From: an uncultured Oscillospiraceae bacterium
GTDB lineage: Bacteria > Bacillota > Clostridia > Oscillospirales > Ruminococcaceae
Assembly: GCA_910587465.1 (NCBI GenBank)
Contig: CAJUMS010000078.1
Location: 1 to 12,600, forward strand
Length of the DNA stretch: 12,600 nucleotides
Reading direction: 5' to 3'
This document shows positions 1 through 8,651 of this stretch, piece by piece. The position numbers and the translations under genes were made by a program. The number at the start of each line of letters is the position of its first letter. Positions within the stretch are counted from its first letter, which is position 1. Under the pieces are notes generated by a model. The model did not search any database, was not told where the DNA came from, and saw only the letters and a list, made by a program, of their open reading frames with translations.

Positions 1-49
1 ACGAGATTCGAGTGAGTGACTGGAGTTCAGACGTGTGCTCTTCCGATCT
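1..49. other. Residual Illumina P7/Read-2 adapter (artefact)
   Basis: Bases 16-49 match the 34-nt Illumina multiplexing Read-2 adapter from its GTGACTGGAG start to its GCTCTTCCGATCT end. Bases 1-7 (ACGAGAT) match the end of the P7 flow-cell oligo, and bases 8-15 (TCGAGTGA) occupy the place of the 8-nt sample index. The stretch is therefore untrimmed library adapter at a contig end, not genomic DNA. Recognition is from memory of the adapter sequence, but the match is full length and the segments are in the right order. Confidence 0.97.
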
Positions 50-149
50 ATATCGTCATTTCTTGATTTATGTGACACAAGGATATTATCAAGCGAGAAC
101 GCCTTACAACAATTATTATGCTTGAAAAACACTTTGATTGGCGAGATGT
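50..149. other. Short flank downstream of hsdS
   Basis: These are the only genomic bases between the adapter and the hsdS stop. I see no convincing terminator hairpin, no recombination site and no readable frame of useful length on either strand. Because the contig ends here, a second hsdS or a recombinase next to hsdS can be neither seen nor excluded. Confidence 0.5.
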
Positions 150-1412
150 TTATATAAACAGCAATCTCAACAATTCGCTCCTTTGCAAAGATAATTCGTC
201 TAAGCATTTCTCATATTCAAGGATTGTTCTTTGCAGATTATCGAGAAAATCTGCAATCTTCTTCTGTTCCTGAACACAAGGTATAAAGATCTCAATATCT
301 GCAAGTTGTGGATACTTTAAGTTCCATGTATCAGAGGTCAAGCCTTGTGAGTATCTTTGGAACTCACATATTAGCTTATATGCCTTGAAGTAATATCCCC
401 AAAAGCGTATGTCAGTATTATTCAGATCTTTTGCATAAATGACAGTATAGGCAGGGCTAACTATTCCGTCATAAACTGAAACGCCACTTGCTCCTTGCCA
501 CATACGCATAGTATTGTAAGCAATGTCATTTATATGGACGCACTTATAATTGCTTTTATCATCACTGGAATTGTTTTTCAACTCTATCTCGTCACGCTTG
601 ATGATACCCGAATTGATTGTGACCGCAAGTAAATCTTCATCTCCGGTTGCTCGTTCAAGGCGTTCGGAAAAAATCGTGCCAATGGTACACTTTTCCCATC
701 TTGGAAAGGAATTCCCGTCCTTATTCAAAAAGCGGATTTTCGTATCAAAAATAGCCGCTAACACACCTCTTTTATATGACTTTAGGCTCTCAACTAATTC
801 GCGTTGTTTGGATATTCGTTTGTCCAATAAAGATATAAACGATGATATCTTTGCCTGTTCATTGATAGAAGGATAACGAATTATTGTATTGGCAATATTA
901 GATTTGCTTATTGATAATACTTTAATTCCTTGCATGAGTGTTACAAGTTGTTTGTGATAGTGTAATGAATTCATATAATATCCCAAATATTTTGAGGCAA
1001 AAGGCTTCTGAGGTCTACATGGGATTGTATGTAACCCTGCAACCACTTTAATTCCTTGTACATTAAACAGTTCAGTTGCCTTTCCCACAGTTTCATCTTC
1101 GGCAGTATCTGCGACTATTATATCACCGTCAGTAAGATACACTTTATTTTTTTGAATGGTTTTTTCATTTTTTACATATGGAATAGTATCGTTCTTTATG
1201 TCAAGTGTATCACCAAACTTAATAAGCACATCACCATAATGAATGTTTTTTATTTCTCCTTTTTCGGACAATTCCGCTCTAGATAATGTGTTGTTTGGCA
1301 AAGTAGAAAACAAGTTGATAAACTGACATTCATTCCACTCCCCCTCAAACCCGGGAAACCTCAGCCTCGGCACATTCTTTTCAAGACTGTTAATTGAGGA
1401 TACATTTTTCAT
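150..1412 (-). CDS. hsdS: Type I restriction-modification specificity subunit HsdS
   Basis: This 420-aa DNA recognition subunit directs the HsdM/HsdR complex to a bipartite target. It shows the usual two-fold layout. TRD1 (about residues 20-180) opens with the typical RLRFPGFEGEW segment and is followed by a conserved helical spacer from PSINEQAKIS (181-222). TRD2 (about 225-377) opens with SFPRWEKCTIG and is followed by a second spacer from PCVQEQKKIADFLD (378-415). The ATG at 1412 is preferred: GGGGAGG at 1423-1429 lies 10 nt upstream, whereas the in-frame TTG at 1421 has no usable spacing. That ribosome binding site overlaps the last codons of hsdM, so translation is probably coupled. Length and both TRDs look intact. 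The target sequence cannot be read from the protein by eye. Confidence 0.93.
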   Translation of the reverse strand: MKNVSSINSLEKNVPRLRFPGFEGEWNECQFINLFSTLPNNTLSRAELSEKGEIKNIHYGDVLIKFGDTLDIKNDTIPYVKNEKTIQKNKVYLTDGDIIVADTAEDETVGKATELFNVQGIKVVAGLHTIPCRPQKPFASKYLGYYMNSLHYHKQLVTLMQGIKVLSISKSNIANTIIRYPSINEQAKISSFISLLDKRISKQRELVESLKSYKRGVLAAIFDTKIRFLNKDGNSFPRWEKCTIGTIFSERLERATGDEDLLAVTINSGIIKRDEIELKNNSSDDKSNYKCVHINDIAYNTMRMWQGASGVSVYDGIVSPAYTVIYAKDLNNTDIRFWGYYFKAYKLICEFQRYSQGLTSDTWNLKYPQLADIEIFIPCVQEQKKIADFLDNLQRTILEYEKCLDELSLQRSELLRLLFI

Positions 1413-1417
1413 AAAAA

Positions 1418-2980
1418 TCAAACCTCCCCGTCAAACGGAAACGATAAGCCCAGCTCGTCGAAATACGGTTTTAATTGCTTGTCTATTTCCTTGATTTCTT
1501 TATTCAATCTGCGGATATCCGCAGCGACTTCCTCAAGATCAATTTCCGGCTCAGGTTCAAAAGTATCAACATAACGCGGGATATTGAGATTAAAGCCGTT
1601 TTCCTCAATTTCCTTCATTGTTGCAACATGAGCAAATTTATCAACATCAACGCGCTGCTCATAAGTGCTGACAATCTTATCAATATCGCATTCCCGCAAA
1701 ATATTTTGATTCTTTCCCGCCTCAAACTCCTTAGACGCGTCAATAAAAAGAATGTTGTCAGTGTTACTTCCGCGGTTTTTCCTCAGAACAAGCACACAGA
1801 CGGGAATACCCGTACCGAAGAACAGATTGGCGGGCAAACCGATCACCGCGTCAAGCACGTTGAGATTTTCTATCAGAAATCTGCGTATCGTTTCCTCCGA
1901 TCCCCCTCTGAAAAGTACGCCGTGCGGCAGCAGAACAACAGCTCTGCCGTCCTCATCCATATGATAAACCATGTGCTGAACGAATGCGAAATCGGCTTTC
2001 GACTTCGGGGCAAGCTTGCCATACTGATTAAATCGGCTATCCTCGAGGAATTTGTTATCGGCAGACCATTTCGCGGAATACGGAGGATTGGCGACCTGTA
2101 CTCTGAAACGTTCTTCCCCGAAATTATCATATTCCAGCGTATCACCATTGTAAATTTCAAAGTTACGATATGGTATTCCGCGCAAAATCATATTCATTCT
2201 TGCAAGATTGTATGTGGTGGACGTAAGTTCCTGCCCATAGTAAAGCCGAACATTGGCATAATTTTTTAAACGTAAAAGCAGCGACCCAGAACCGCAGGTG
2301 GGGTCGGCGGCAGATTTCACATCAGTAAGCCCTAAACAGGCAATACGGCAAAGCAGCTCCGCCGGTCCTGACGGAGTGTAGAATTCTCCGGCTTTCTTTC
2401 CTGCTGTTGCGGCAAATTGTCCGATCAGATATTCATATGCGTTCCCCAAAACATCAATTTTGGTGTCTTCAACGCCAAAATTTATCTCATCAAGTGCGGC
2501 AATGATCTTTGCCATAACAGCACTTCTGTCTTTTACGGTATGACCAAGCCTGGATGAGTCAAGCTGCATGTCGGAAAACAACCCTTCAAAATCTGGTTGG
2601 CTGTCATTGCCTATCGTGGATTCCATCAGGGAGTTGATACCCTTATGCAGAAATTCGATATCAAAAGAGTGATTTTCAACCATCTTGACCATATTGCGGA
2701 AAAGGTATTGCGGCTCGATCACAAAGCCAAGATCGCGTAAGGATTCCTCCACAACCGCTTCCTTGTATTCTTCATCCTCCCAAGCCTTTTCATAAGTTAG
2801 ATTATCGTCTTTAAGCAGCTTTTCCATATATCTTTCCGTTCTGTCGGAAAGATAATAATAGAAAATCATACCAAGTATGTAATTCTTGAATTCGTATGCC
2901 TCCATATTGCCGCGAAGCGCGTTAGCCATTGCCCAGAGTTTCTGGCAAAGTTCTTTCTGGTGCTGTTGTATATTGTCCAT
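1418..2980 (-). CDS. hsdM: Type I restriction-modification DNA methyltransferase HsdM
   Basis: This 520-aa N6-adenine methyltransferase is the modification subunit and forms the M2S1 core with HsdS. An N-terminal helical HsdM_N region covers about residues 8-150. GEFYTP follows at 198-203, then the AdoMet-binding motif I DPTCGSG (226-232) and the catalytic motif IV NPPY (298-301). A charged, probably coiled helix at about 480-512 is a likely HsdS contact. The ATG at 2980 has GGGAGA at 2989-2994 (8-nt spacing), inside the end of the upstream DUF262 gene, whose stop lies 3 nt away. The downstream hsdS start also sits close to this stop, so the three genes form one transcription unit. Size and motifs are normal for the family. 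Confidence 0.96.
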   Translation of the reverse strand: MDNIQQHQKELCQKLWAMANALRGNMEAYEFKNYILGMIFYYYLSDRTERYMEKLLKDDNLTYEKAWEDEEYKEAVVEESLRDLGFVIEPQYLFRNMVKMVENHSFDIEFLHKGINSLMESTIGNDSQPDFEGLFSDMQLDSSRLGHTVKDRSAVMAKIIAALDEINFGVEDTKIDVLGNAYEYLIGQFAATAGKKAGEFYTPSGPAELLCRIACLGLTDVKSAADPTCGSGSLLLRLKNYANVRLYYGQELTSTTYNLARMNMILRGIPYRNFEIYNGDTLEYDNFGEERFRVQVANPPYSAKWSADNKFLEDSRFNQYGKLAPKSKADFAFVQHMVYHMDEDGRAVVLLPHGVLFRGGSEETIRRFLIENLNVLDAVIGLPANLFFGTGIPVCVLVLRKNRGSNTDNILFIDASKEFEAGKNQNILRECDIDKIVSTYEQRVDVDKFAHVATMKEIEENGFNLNIPRYVDTFEPEPEIDLEEVAADIRRLNKEIKEIDKQLKPYFDELGLSFPFDGEV

Positions 2981-2983
2981 TTT

Positions 2984-4735
2984 TTAATTCTCCCGTCTAA
3001 TTAAGCCGTTTTCTTCCAGATAATCAACAAAAGAACCCATAATATTATCGTATCGGGTAATAATCTCATCCTCAACAAAATCATAGTTTTGCCTGTTTGC
3101 CAATTCTATCAGCTCGTAAATCTTGCTGCCTTCTTTTTGTTGCCCTTTGCTGTTGGTAAATCCTATATAGTACTTTTTCTTATCATCAAATCTGTAGTCG
3201 GAAGCGCGAATATTTATTCGCTTTTCAAGAATGACCTTGTTTCCAAGGCTTTCAAGCCTTTTCATTTCGGTCAATCCCTCGTTTTCCGCTCTTTTCCGAG
3301 CATAAATATGTTCAATTTCGTAAGCGGATTGAAGATCGAGTAATTGTTGATTATCATTGCGAAATGCCCACCAAACAAGCATTGACTTGGTAATTGCACG
3401 ATTGTTACTAAAACTGTAATTATCAAATTTGTTTCTGGTATTATCTGCTTCTAAACGAAATTCGCGGAAATCAACATCTTCCCCATTTACAATCTTGATC
3501 ATTTCAGCAAATATCGGTGTGCGAAGCGCATTGACTCCCGGATTAACTACGGCATATGCCCAAATAAACCCGATAATTCTATTTAAGAAAACACAGAATT
3601 TTTCATCGTCAAGCAGTCCGTTTTCATCTCTGTTAGCCATATAGTAAACAGAAACAATATATGTCCACATACCGTTGGGAGCGTAATTCAAAACAAACAA
3701 TTGACGAAGAATCTTTTCGGAAAATCTGTCATCATCCTGTTTTGATACAGCTTCCCAAAATTTTGTCAGGTCAACAATGTTATCAAAGGTTTCTACCCTT
3801 TTTAAAACGGAATAATCATCTCTTTCGTAAAATTTTCGCAGTGCTTCTGTGGTAGAAGATTTCATACCAAGTCTGGCACGTTCGTAATACATATATCTTG
3901 TGAAAGCCTCATCCATAGGCGTACCAGAAACAGGATGAAATATTTCATTGCATAAAACTTCAAGTTCTTTCCATCTTCGGATAAAGGTGTCCTTTTGTCC
4001 TATACCGGTAAAATATTTGTAAAATTGCGCTTTAAATATATCCGCATCGGACAAAGGTTTTCCTCTGTCATTAAGAGTTGAAAAAATGCGCAAGGCAGTA
4101 TCCTGCGACTCTGCCTCAATCGGCAGAAGCACACAGTTGTTTAGAATTCGTCTAGGCAAAAGCGAGAAGTATCCCGGATAGTCGTTTAAAAAGTCGTTGA
4201 TTTTATTTTGAAAATATCTGAAATTCTCCGCATACTTGCTTTTCATGGCATTCGGAGCATTACCTGTCTTGAGAATGGTTAAAAACTCATCCTTTTCGTC
4301 ATCAGTCGCCACCTCCGAATCAATTTTCAGCTTGGTTTTATCCGGTTCGTCATATTCGTCGGTTTTCCATATACACTGCGCAATTAATTCAGCAGTTTTG
4401 ATCTCTTGAGGGCTTCTCATATTGCCATATCTCTCATAAAAAGCACGGAGCAGGAGCATAAGCGTTGTCAATCGCTGCTGCCCATCAATGACTTCCGTTT
4501 TCCCGGCTGTGTTTTTAAATGTTACAATAGGTCCAAGAAAGTACTCATCGTTTTCGCTGTTAAATTCTTCGCTGTTATTATTGGGAAATGCAAATGAAAA
4601 AATATCCTCCCACAGTGTTTTACATTCAGTTTCCTCCCATGCATATGGACGCTGGTAGTCGGGAATAAGGAAATCCGCTTTCTTATCACTGAAAAGATCC
4701 TTTATAATCTTCTGGTCGATGTTCAATTTAGACAT
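2984..4735 (-). CDS. DUF262/DUF1524 (GmrSD-like) protein inside the R-M operon
   Basis: This 583-aa protein has two recognisable parts. The N-terminal DUF262 part, which belongs to a ParB/sulfiredoxin-like nucleotide-binding fold, carries IPDYQRPYAW (24-33), DGQQRLTTL (84-92) and a conserved FSTLNDRGKPLSDAD stretch (218-232). The C-terminal part resembles DUF1524, a His-Me finger (HNH-type) nuclease, with EIEHIYAR (473-480; H476 is the candidate general base), LGNKVIL (498-504) and N508. Single-chain relatives include GmrSD-type enzymes, which cut modified (glucosylated hydroxymethyl-cytosine) DNA. The specificity of this one is unknown and the function is inferred from the family. The ATG at 4735 has AAGGA at 4746-4750 (10-nt spacing). 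It lies between hsdR and hsdM and ends 3 nt before hsdM, so it is co-expressed with the methylase. Confidence 0.87.
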   Translation of the reverse strand: MSKLNIDQKIIKDLFSDKKADFLIPDYQRPYAWEETECKTLWEDIFSFAFPNNNSEEFNSENDEYFLGPIVTFKNTAGKTEVIDGQQRLTTLMLLLRAFYERYGNMRSPQEIKTAELIAQCIWKTDEYDEPDKTKLKIDSEVATDDEKDEFLTILKTGNAPNAMKSKYAENFRYFQNKINDFLNDYPGYFSLLPRRILNNCVLLPIEAESQDTALRIFSTLNDRGKPLSDADIFKAQFYKYFTGIGQKDTFIRRWKELEVLCNEIFHPVSGTPMDEAFTRYMYYERARLGMKSSTTEALRKFYERDDYSVLKRVETFDNIVDLTKFWEAVSKQDDDRFSEKILRQLFVLNYAPNGMWTYIVSVYYMANRDENGLLDDEKFCVFLNRIIGFIWAYAVVNPGVNALRTPIFAEMIKIVNGEDVDFREFRLEADNTRNKFDNYSFSNNRAITKSMLVWWAFRNDNQQLLDLQSAYEIEHIYARKRAENEGLTEMKRLESLGNKVILEKRINIRASDYRFDDKKKYYIGFTNSKGQQKEGSKIYELIELANRQNYDFVEDEIITRYDNIMGSFVDYLEENGLIRREN

Positions 4736-4870
4736 ATGTATTTGTTCCTTTCTGTAAGGGATATCATCCCGTATTTAGAGTTCCATGCCTCATTGTCGGC
4801 ATTGATGTAATGCTCCTGACTTTAAAAAACCCTAATCTGTATAATTGAGGTGTACTGACGATTTTTTAAA
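4736..4870. other. hsdR-DUF262 spacer
   Basis: This spacer is unusually long for the operon. It contains the DUF262 ribosome binding site and a small GGGAT-ATC-ATCCC inverted repeat (4758-4770) in the leader. I see only weak minus-strand promoter-like hexamers here, none with both good boxes and correct spacing. Whether DUF262-hsdM-hsdS has its own promoter is therefore open. Confidence 0.35.
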
Positions 4871-4893
4871 ATACCGTTAATCTATAACGGCAT
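4871..4893 (-). terminator. Weak hairpin after hsdR (possible attenuator)
   Basis: Arms 4871-4879 and 4885-4893 form a 9-bp stem (one G.U on the minus strand) with a 5-nt loop, starting 1 nt after the hsdR stop codon. The tail on the minus strand reads TTTAAAAAAT, so the U-tract is short. It may lower rather than stop transcription into DUF262-hsdM-hsdS. No termination strength can be inferred by eye. Confidence 0.4.
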
Positions 4894-4894
4894 T

Positions 4895-7663
4895 TTAGTT
4901 ACTGTATCTGTCAACATGCGATCTCACGAAATCGACAATTCTGTTTACCAATGACCGCTTTTTTAAAAGAGGCATCGGAGTTTGTATCTGATCGCGGATA
5001 TCGCCCGGATTGATAACATTGGTAAATTCATATTCCGCAATTTCACGTTGTAAAATCTCAGAGTCTATGCTTTCTTGTGCGGCAAACGCTTGTATTTCCT
5101 CGTTTTTTCGCTTGTTTTCATAAGCATTATATTCGGAGTCAATATCCTCTCCACCGTCAAAGCCCGATACCACCTCATCGAGAAACGCCCGCAGAATATC
5201 GACCTTCTTGTGCAACCGCGTATTATCGGAACGGTCAAGTTCTTCTTTGATATGTTCGATGTCCTTGTCCCTTGTTTGTTTACTTTCAAAGTTAATGTTG
5301 CGAATCAAGTTCATAATATAGGCAACATTTATCCGATCACTTTCAATAAGCTCGATGCAAAAATCAACGTCGTTAAGCACCGAAACAACTTCTTTGCCAT
5401 CACTCGCTTTTCTGTAAAGCATCAGATACTTGCTCTTATAATCCTGAAATTCCTGATCCGTCATATCAAGGTCGCTTCTATCAATACTGAACTCAACGAA
5501 GGTCTTCAAAGAGAGCATATAGCGCGACAGCTCACGAAAGAGTATAACAAATTGCTTTTGATCGTCCTCCGACTGAAGCAAATCGATTTCCTCCGGAGTA
5601 AGCGCAATCTCTCTTATTTTAGCGGTAAGCTCATTGAATTTTTGGACATAAAATTCAAACGCTTTTGTAACAATTTCATTGGCATGTCCTTGAGAAAATA
5701 GCGCCAGCGCTTCGTCTGTTTTTTGTTTCAAGTTACGGTAACAAACTATTATTCCGAACGGCTTGGTTTCTTTTTCAACCCTGTTTGTGCGGCTGTACGC
5801 CTGTAGTAGATCATGATACATCATATCCTTGTCAACATAAAGGACGGACAGCGGTTTGCTGTCAAATCCGGTAAGAAACATATTTACCACGATCAAAATA
5901 TCAAGAGGCTTTGTTTTTTTACCTTTGACCCTATCGGAAATGTCTTTGTGATAAGCTGAAAATGTATCAGTACTGAAGTTGGTGTTGTACATGTGATTGT
6001 AATCGTCAATAATACGCTCAAGTACATCTCTGGAATGCTCATCACGTCCCTCGTAATCCTCATTTGCTCCATAGGAGAAGATAGCGCCGATGTTTAGGTC
6101 GTGATTGATCTGCTTGAATATATCATAATATTTCACCAGCATCGGTATGGATGAAACTGCGAAAAGAGCGGTATACTGCTTATTGCGTGTTTTGGCTTTG
6201 TGATTTTGAACAATATGATTTGCCACAAGCGACATTCGCTCGTCAGAAACATATAATTCACCAACGTCAATAGCTTCCGCCATAGTCTGATCGTTCTCGT
6301 CATAATTCCCTTTTATGGTTGTATTATATTCAATATGAAATCCGAGAACATTATTGTCAAAAATAGCGTCCTTGATCAAATAGCTGTGCAAACACTCTCC
6401 GAACAGTTTTTCAGTTGTTTGAATGACCTTACCGTCAACCTTGCCGTTGACCTCAAAACGCGGGGTTCCGGTAAATCCAAAGAATTGCGCGTTCTGAAAA
6501 TGACGAACGATGTCTTTGTGCATCTCACCGAACTGTGAACGATGGCATTCGTCAATAATAAATACGACTCTTTCATTTTTATATATTTCCATAGCCTGTG
6601 TATAACGCGAGTTGGTCACAGCGTTAGCCATTTTCTGAATAGTGGTTATGATGAGCTGCCTGTTTTTATCTTTCATTTGTCTAACAAGAACCGTTGTTTT
6701 GTCGGTAGCGTCAACCGCTCCGGCTTCAAACTTGTTAAATTCCTCGGTAGTCTGCGTGTCAAGGTCTTTTCTGTCAACAAGGAAAATAACCTTTTTTATA
6801 TTCGGCATAGTTGCAAGTATTTGCGCAGTTTTAAACGATGTTAGAGTTTTGCCCGCTCCGGTTGTATGCCATATGTAAGCGTTGCGGTTGGTAAGAGTGG
6901 CTTGACGAATCAATGCTTCTGTCGCATAAACCTGATACGGTCGCATTATCATCAACAGCTTGTCCGTATCGTTAAGAATGGTGAACTTAGAAAGCATTTT
7001 CACAACCACATCACGAGATAAAAATGCAACTGAAAAATCCTTCAAATTAGTAATGCGAATGTTATTTTCGTCCGTCCAAAAGAAGGTGTGAGAATATAAG
7101 ATGTCCTTATCGCTGTTAGCAAAATACTTTGTGTCAACACCGTTTGATACAACAAAAAATTGAATAAAGTGATATAAACCCTGATATGAATGACGACGAT
7201 AACGCATGATCTGATTGACCGCTTCTTTGATATCAACGCCGCGCCTTTTCAATTCAATTTGGACAAGGGGCAGACCGTTTACCAACAAGGTAACATCATA
7301 CCTGTTCTTGTATTTCCCAACAACAGTGGTTTGATTTGTAACCTGATATATGTTTTTAGTGAAATCCTCATCAAGCAAAGAGAGGTATATTTTTGTTCCG
7401 TTGTCACGCTCCAACACAAACTTATCTCTCAATATCTTAGCGCTTTCAAAAATTCCCATGCCCGAAATATGATTGAAAATTCGATCCCATTCTTTATCGC
7501 TGAATGGCTGATTGTTTATCCTGCCACTGTTAAAAGTCTCAAATTGTATTTTAAAGTTACTCATTAAAGAATCATAGTTTTCAATTGCAGTCAACTTGTA
7601 ATCTTGATTAACCAACTGCTCGATAAGCTGTTGCTCAAGCTGGGCTTCACTCTGATATGACAT
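4895..7663 (-). CDS. hsdR: Type I restriction endonuclease subunit HsdR
   Basis: This 922-aa restriction subunit translocates DNA using ATP and cleaves it away from the HsdS target. The N-terminal PD-(D/E)xK nuclease shows D123, E137-L-K139 and the QxxxY motif (Q151-Y155) typical of HsdR. The SF2 helicase/translocase core follows: TGAGKT Walker A (268-273), DECH box (371-374), TGTP motif III (398-401) and QAYSRTNR motif VI (621-628). A helical C-terminal region follows, presumably for HsdM contact. The ATG at 7663 is chosen over the one 8 codons upstream because GGAGGG (7671-7676) lies 7 nt before it and the upstream ATG sits at the likely transcription start. All catalytic motifs are present, so the enzyme looks functional. 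Confidence 0.95.
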   Translation of the reverse strand: MSYQSEAQLEQQLIEQLVNQDYKLTAIENYDSLMSNFKIQFETFNSGRINNQPFSDKEWDRIFNHISGMGIFESAKILRDKFVLERDNGTKIYLSLLDEDFTKNIYQVTNQTTVVGKYKNRYDVTLLVNGLPLVQIELKRRGVDIKEAVNQIMRYRRHSYQGLYHFIQFFVVSNGVDTKYFANSDKDILYSHTFFWTDENNIRITNLKDFSVAFLSRDVVVKMLSKFTILNDTDKLLMIMRPYQVYATEALIRQATLTNRNAYIWHTTGAGKTLTSFKTAQILATMPNIKKVIFLVDRKDLDTQTTEEFNKFEAGAVDATDKTTVLVRQMKDKNRQLIITTIQKMANAVTNSRYTQAMEIYKNERVVFIIDECHRSQFGEMHKDIVRHFQNAQFFGFTGTPRFEVNGKVDGKVIQTTEKLFGECLHSYLIKDAIFDNNVLGFHIEYNTTIKGNYDENDQTMAEAIDVGELYVSDERMSLVANHIVQNHKAKTRNKQYTALFAVSSIPMLVKYYDIFKQINHDLNIGAIFSYGANEDYEGRDEHSRDVLERIIDDYNHMYNTNFSTDTFSAYHKDISDRVKGKKTKPLDILIVVNMFLTGFDSKPLSVLYVDKDMMYHDLLQAYSRTNRVEKETKPFGIIVCYRNLKQKTDEALALFSQGHANEIVTKAFEFYVQKFNELTAKIREIALTPEEIDLLQSEDDQKQFVILFRELSRYMLSLKTFVEFSIDRSDLDMTDQEFQDYKSKYLMLYRKASDGKEVVSVLNDVDFCIELIESDRINVAYIMNLIRNINFESKQTRDKDIEHIKEELDRSDNTRLHKKVDILRAFLDEVVSGFDGGEDIDSEYNAYENKRKNEEIQAFAAQESIDSEILQREIAEYEFTNVINPGDIRDQIQTPMPLLKKRSLVNRIVDFVRSHVDRYSN

Positions 7664-7698
7664 AATCTGTCCCTCCAAAAAATACAATATCCCATAAT

Positions 7699-7727
7699 AT
7701 TATAGCACACTTTTTTGCAAAATTCAA
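7699..7727 (-). promoter_or_regulatory. Sigma-70/SigA promoter of hsdR
   Basis: On the minus strand, TTGAAT (7727-7722) is separated by exactly 17 nt from a perfect TATAAT (7704-7699). Transcription would start near 7692, giving a leader of about 30 nt before the hsdR ATG. This is the best promoter for the R-M operon. Confidence 0.8.
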
Positions 7728-7939
7728 CCTGTTTTTTCATTTTATCTGATGTTTTTTACAACTTTGCGATTTCAGAACAGAAATCAAGAAAATCCGCAAG
7801 GCACATTCATTAGAAGCACAACATTTGAACGCTGGTAAGCCATCAGACCGCTGAAAAAACTTTCAGTTGCAAAGTCGCTTTTTCTTAGTTAAAGAAATCG
7901 GCTGTTTATTGTTCAAAAATTGCGCCGCATTAAACAAAG
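7728..7939. other. Intergenic region between the hsdR promoter and the DUF6076 terminator
   Basis: This is the non-coding bulk of the 309-nt gap between hsdR and the DUF6076-like gene. It is AT-rich, with a small CTGAAA-AAAC-TTTCAG hairpin at 7851-7866. Open frames crossing it have no ribosome binding site and no recognisable product. I see no RNA gene, attachment site or direct repeat. Confidence 0.5.
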
Positions 7940-7974
7940 AAAAGACGAGGTGGCGTTTTACCATCTCGTCTTTT
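7940..7974 (-). terminator. Intrinsic terminator of the DUF6076-like gene
   Basis: Arms 7940-7953 and 7961-7974 form a 14-position stem around a 7-nt loop. The only imperfection is at 7950/7964 (A.C on the minus strand, G.U on the plus strand). AAAA/TTTT bases form the base of the stem, and on the minus strand it runs into TCTTTGTTTAA. It overlaps the stop codon of the minus-strand gene, as expected for its terminator, and insulates it from hsdR. Confidence 0.75.
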
Positions 7975-8629
7975 ACTTGCGGATATCAGCATAATACTGC
8001 TCGAACGCAATCTTTCCCGCCAGCGCCCTATCCCGAATTTCTGAAGCGAATCGTGACCACTCCTCAAACTCGGAAACAGTCATTTTCTTCTTCAGATAAC
8101 GCGCATAATGCGCCTTGTACGCGCGATTATAAGTCTGCCAGATCGGATCGTTCTTGCACTTTTTCTCGTAGCTCCGTTTTGAACCGACATTCCGGCAGGT
8201 CTTGTCAGGCTCATCTGCAAGCGGGTTATCGCAGTATGTATAATACCAACCTCCGCGAATCAAGAAGTATTTCCCGCAGTTTTTGCAACGATTTGGCAGA
8301 TAGTTCTGAGCTATGCCGTGAAAGAAATCATAGTACAGAAACGAGCCTAAATCGGTAAACTTTATCTCCTCGCAGAGGATAGAATTACCATCCGAATCAA
8401 GTATGGATTTGTACCCGAACGACTGCATTCTGCATTTTATTCGTTCAAAGTTTAATCCTTTGGAGCGGTTGAATTCCGTAAAATAACGCGCGGTTTCGTC
8501 GGAAGTAGGAAAGGCTTCGCTGCAATTTAGCCAATCACGAATAAACGGCTTATAGGTCTGGTGAATCTGCAAATACGCGTTCAGAAAATCAATGTAAATA
8601 TCGAAAAAGGAATCAATACTGCTGTTCAA
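7973..8629 (-). CDS. C-terminal fragment of a split DUF6076-like protein
   Basis: This 218-codon frame carries a four-cysteine, probably zinc-binding, motif: RCKNCGKYF (C115 and C118), C133 and C145. A basic helical tail follows that resembles DUF6076 proteins common on Clostridia mobile elements. The family name is from memory and the function is unknown. The assigned start is a TTG with no ribosome binding site, and the frame is open seven sense codons further upstream (TADDLRE) before it enters the palindrome at 8652-8739, where it meets a stop. It therefore reads as the broken 3' half of a longer gene rather than an independent one. The next in-frame ATG lies at residue 68, just before MQSFGYKS. 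Whether any protein is made from this half is doubtful. Confidence 0.7.
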   Translation of the reverse strand: MNSSIDSFFDIYIDFLNAYLQIHQTYKPFIRDWLNCSEAFPTSDETARYFTEFNRSKGLNFERIKCRMQSFGYKSILDSDGNSILCEEIKFTDLGSFLYYDFFHGIAQNYLPNRCKNCGKYFLIRGGWYYTYCDNPLADEPDKTCRNVGSKRSYEKKCKNDPIWQTYNRAYKAHYARYLKKKMTVSEFEEWSRFASEIRDRALAGKIAFEQYYADIRK

Positions 8630-8651
8630 TTCGCGTAGGTCGTCAGCGGTA

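Noticed and set aside
1475..2269. Long plus-strand open frame opposite hsdM
   Set aside because: It lies antisense inside a clear hsdM with intact motifs, has no ribosome binding site and gives no recognisable protein.
5075..5701. Plus-strand open frame of about 208 codons opposite hsdR
   Set aside because: It is a shadow of the hsdR coding frame, with no start signals and low-complexity hydrophobic translation.
7759..7874. Similar AACTTTGC and GCAAAGT segments upstream of hsdR as a regulatory inverted repeat
   Set aside because: Only about 7 bp match at a distance of about 100 bp, which is expected by chance in AT-rich DNA.
7867..8358. Plus-strand open frame opposite the DUF6076-like C-terminal half
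   Set aside because: It is antisense to a frame with a conserved four-cysteine motif and its own terminator, and it is serine/arginine-rich nonsense.
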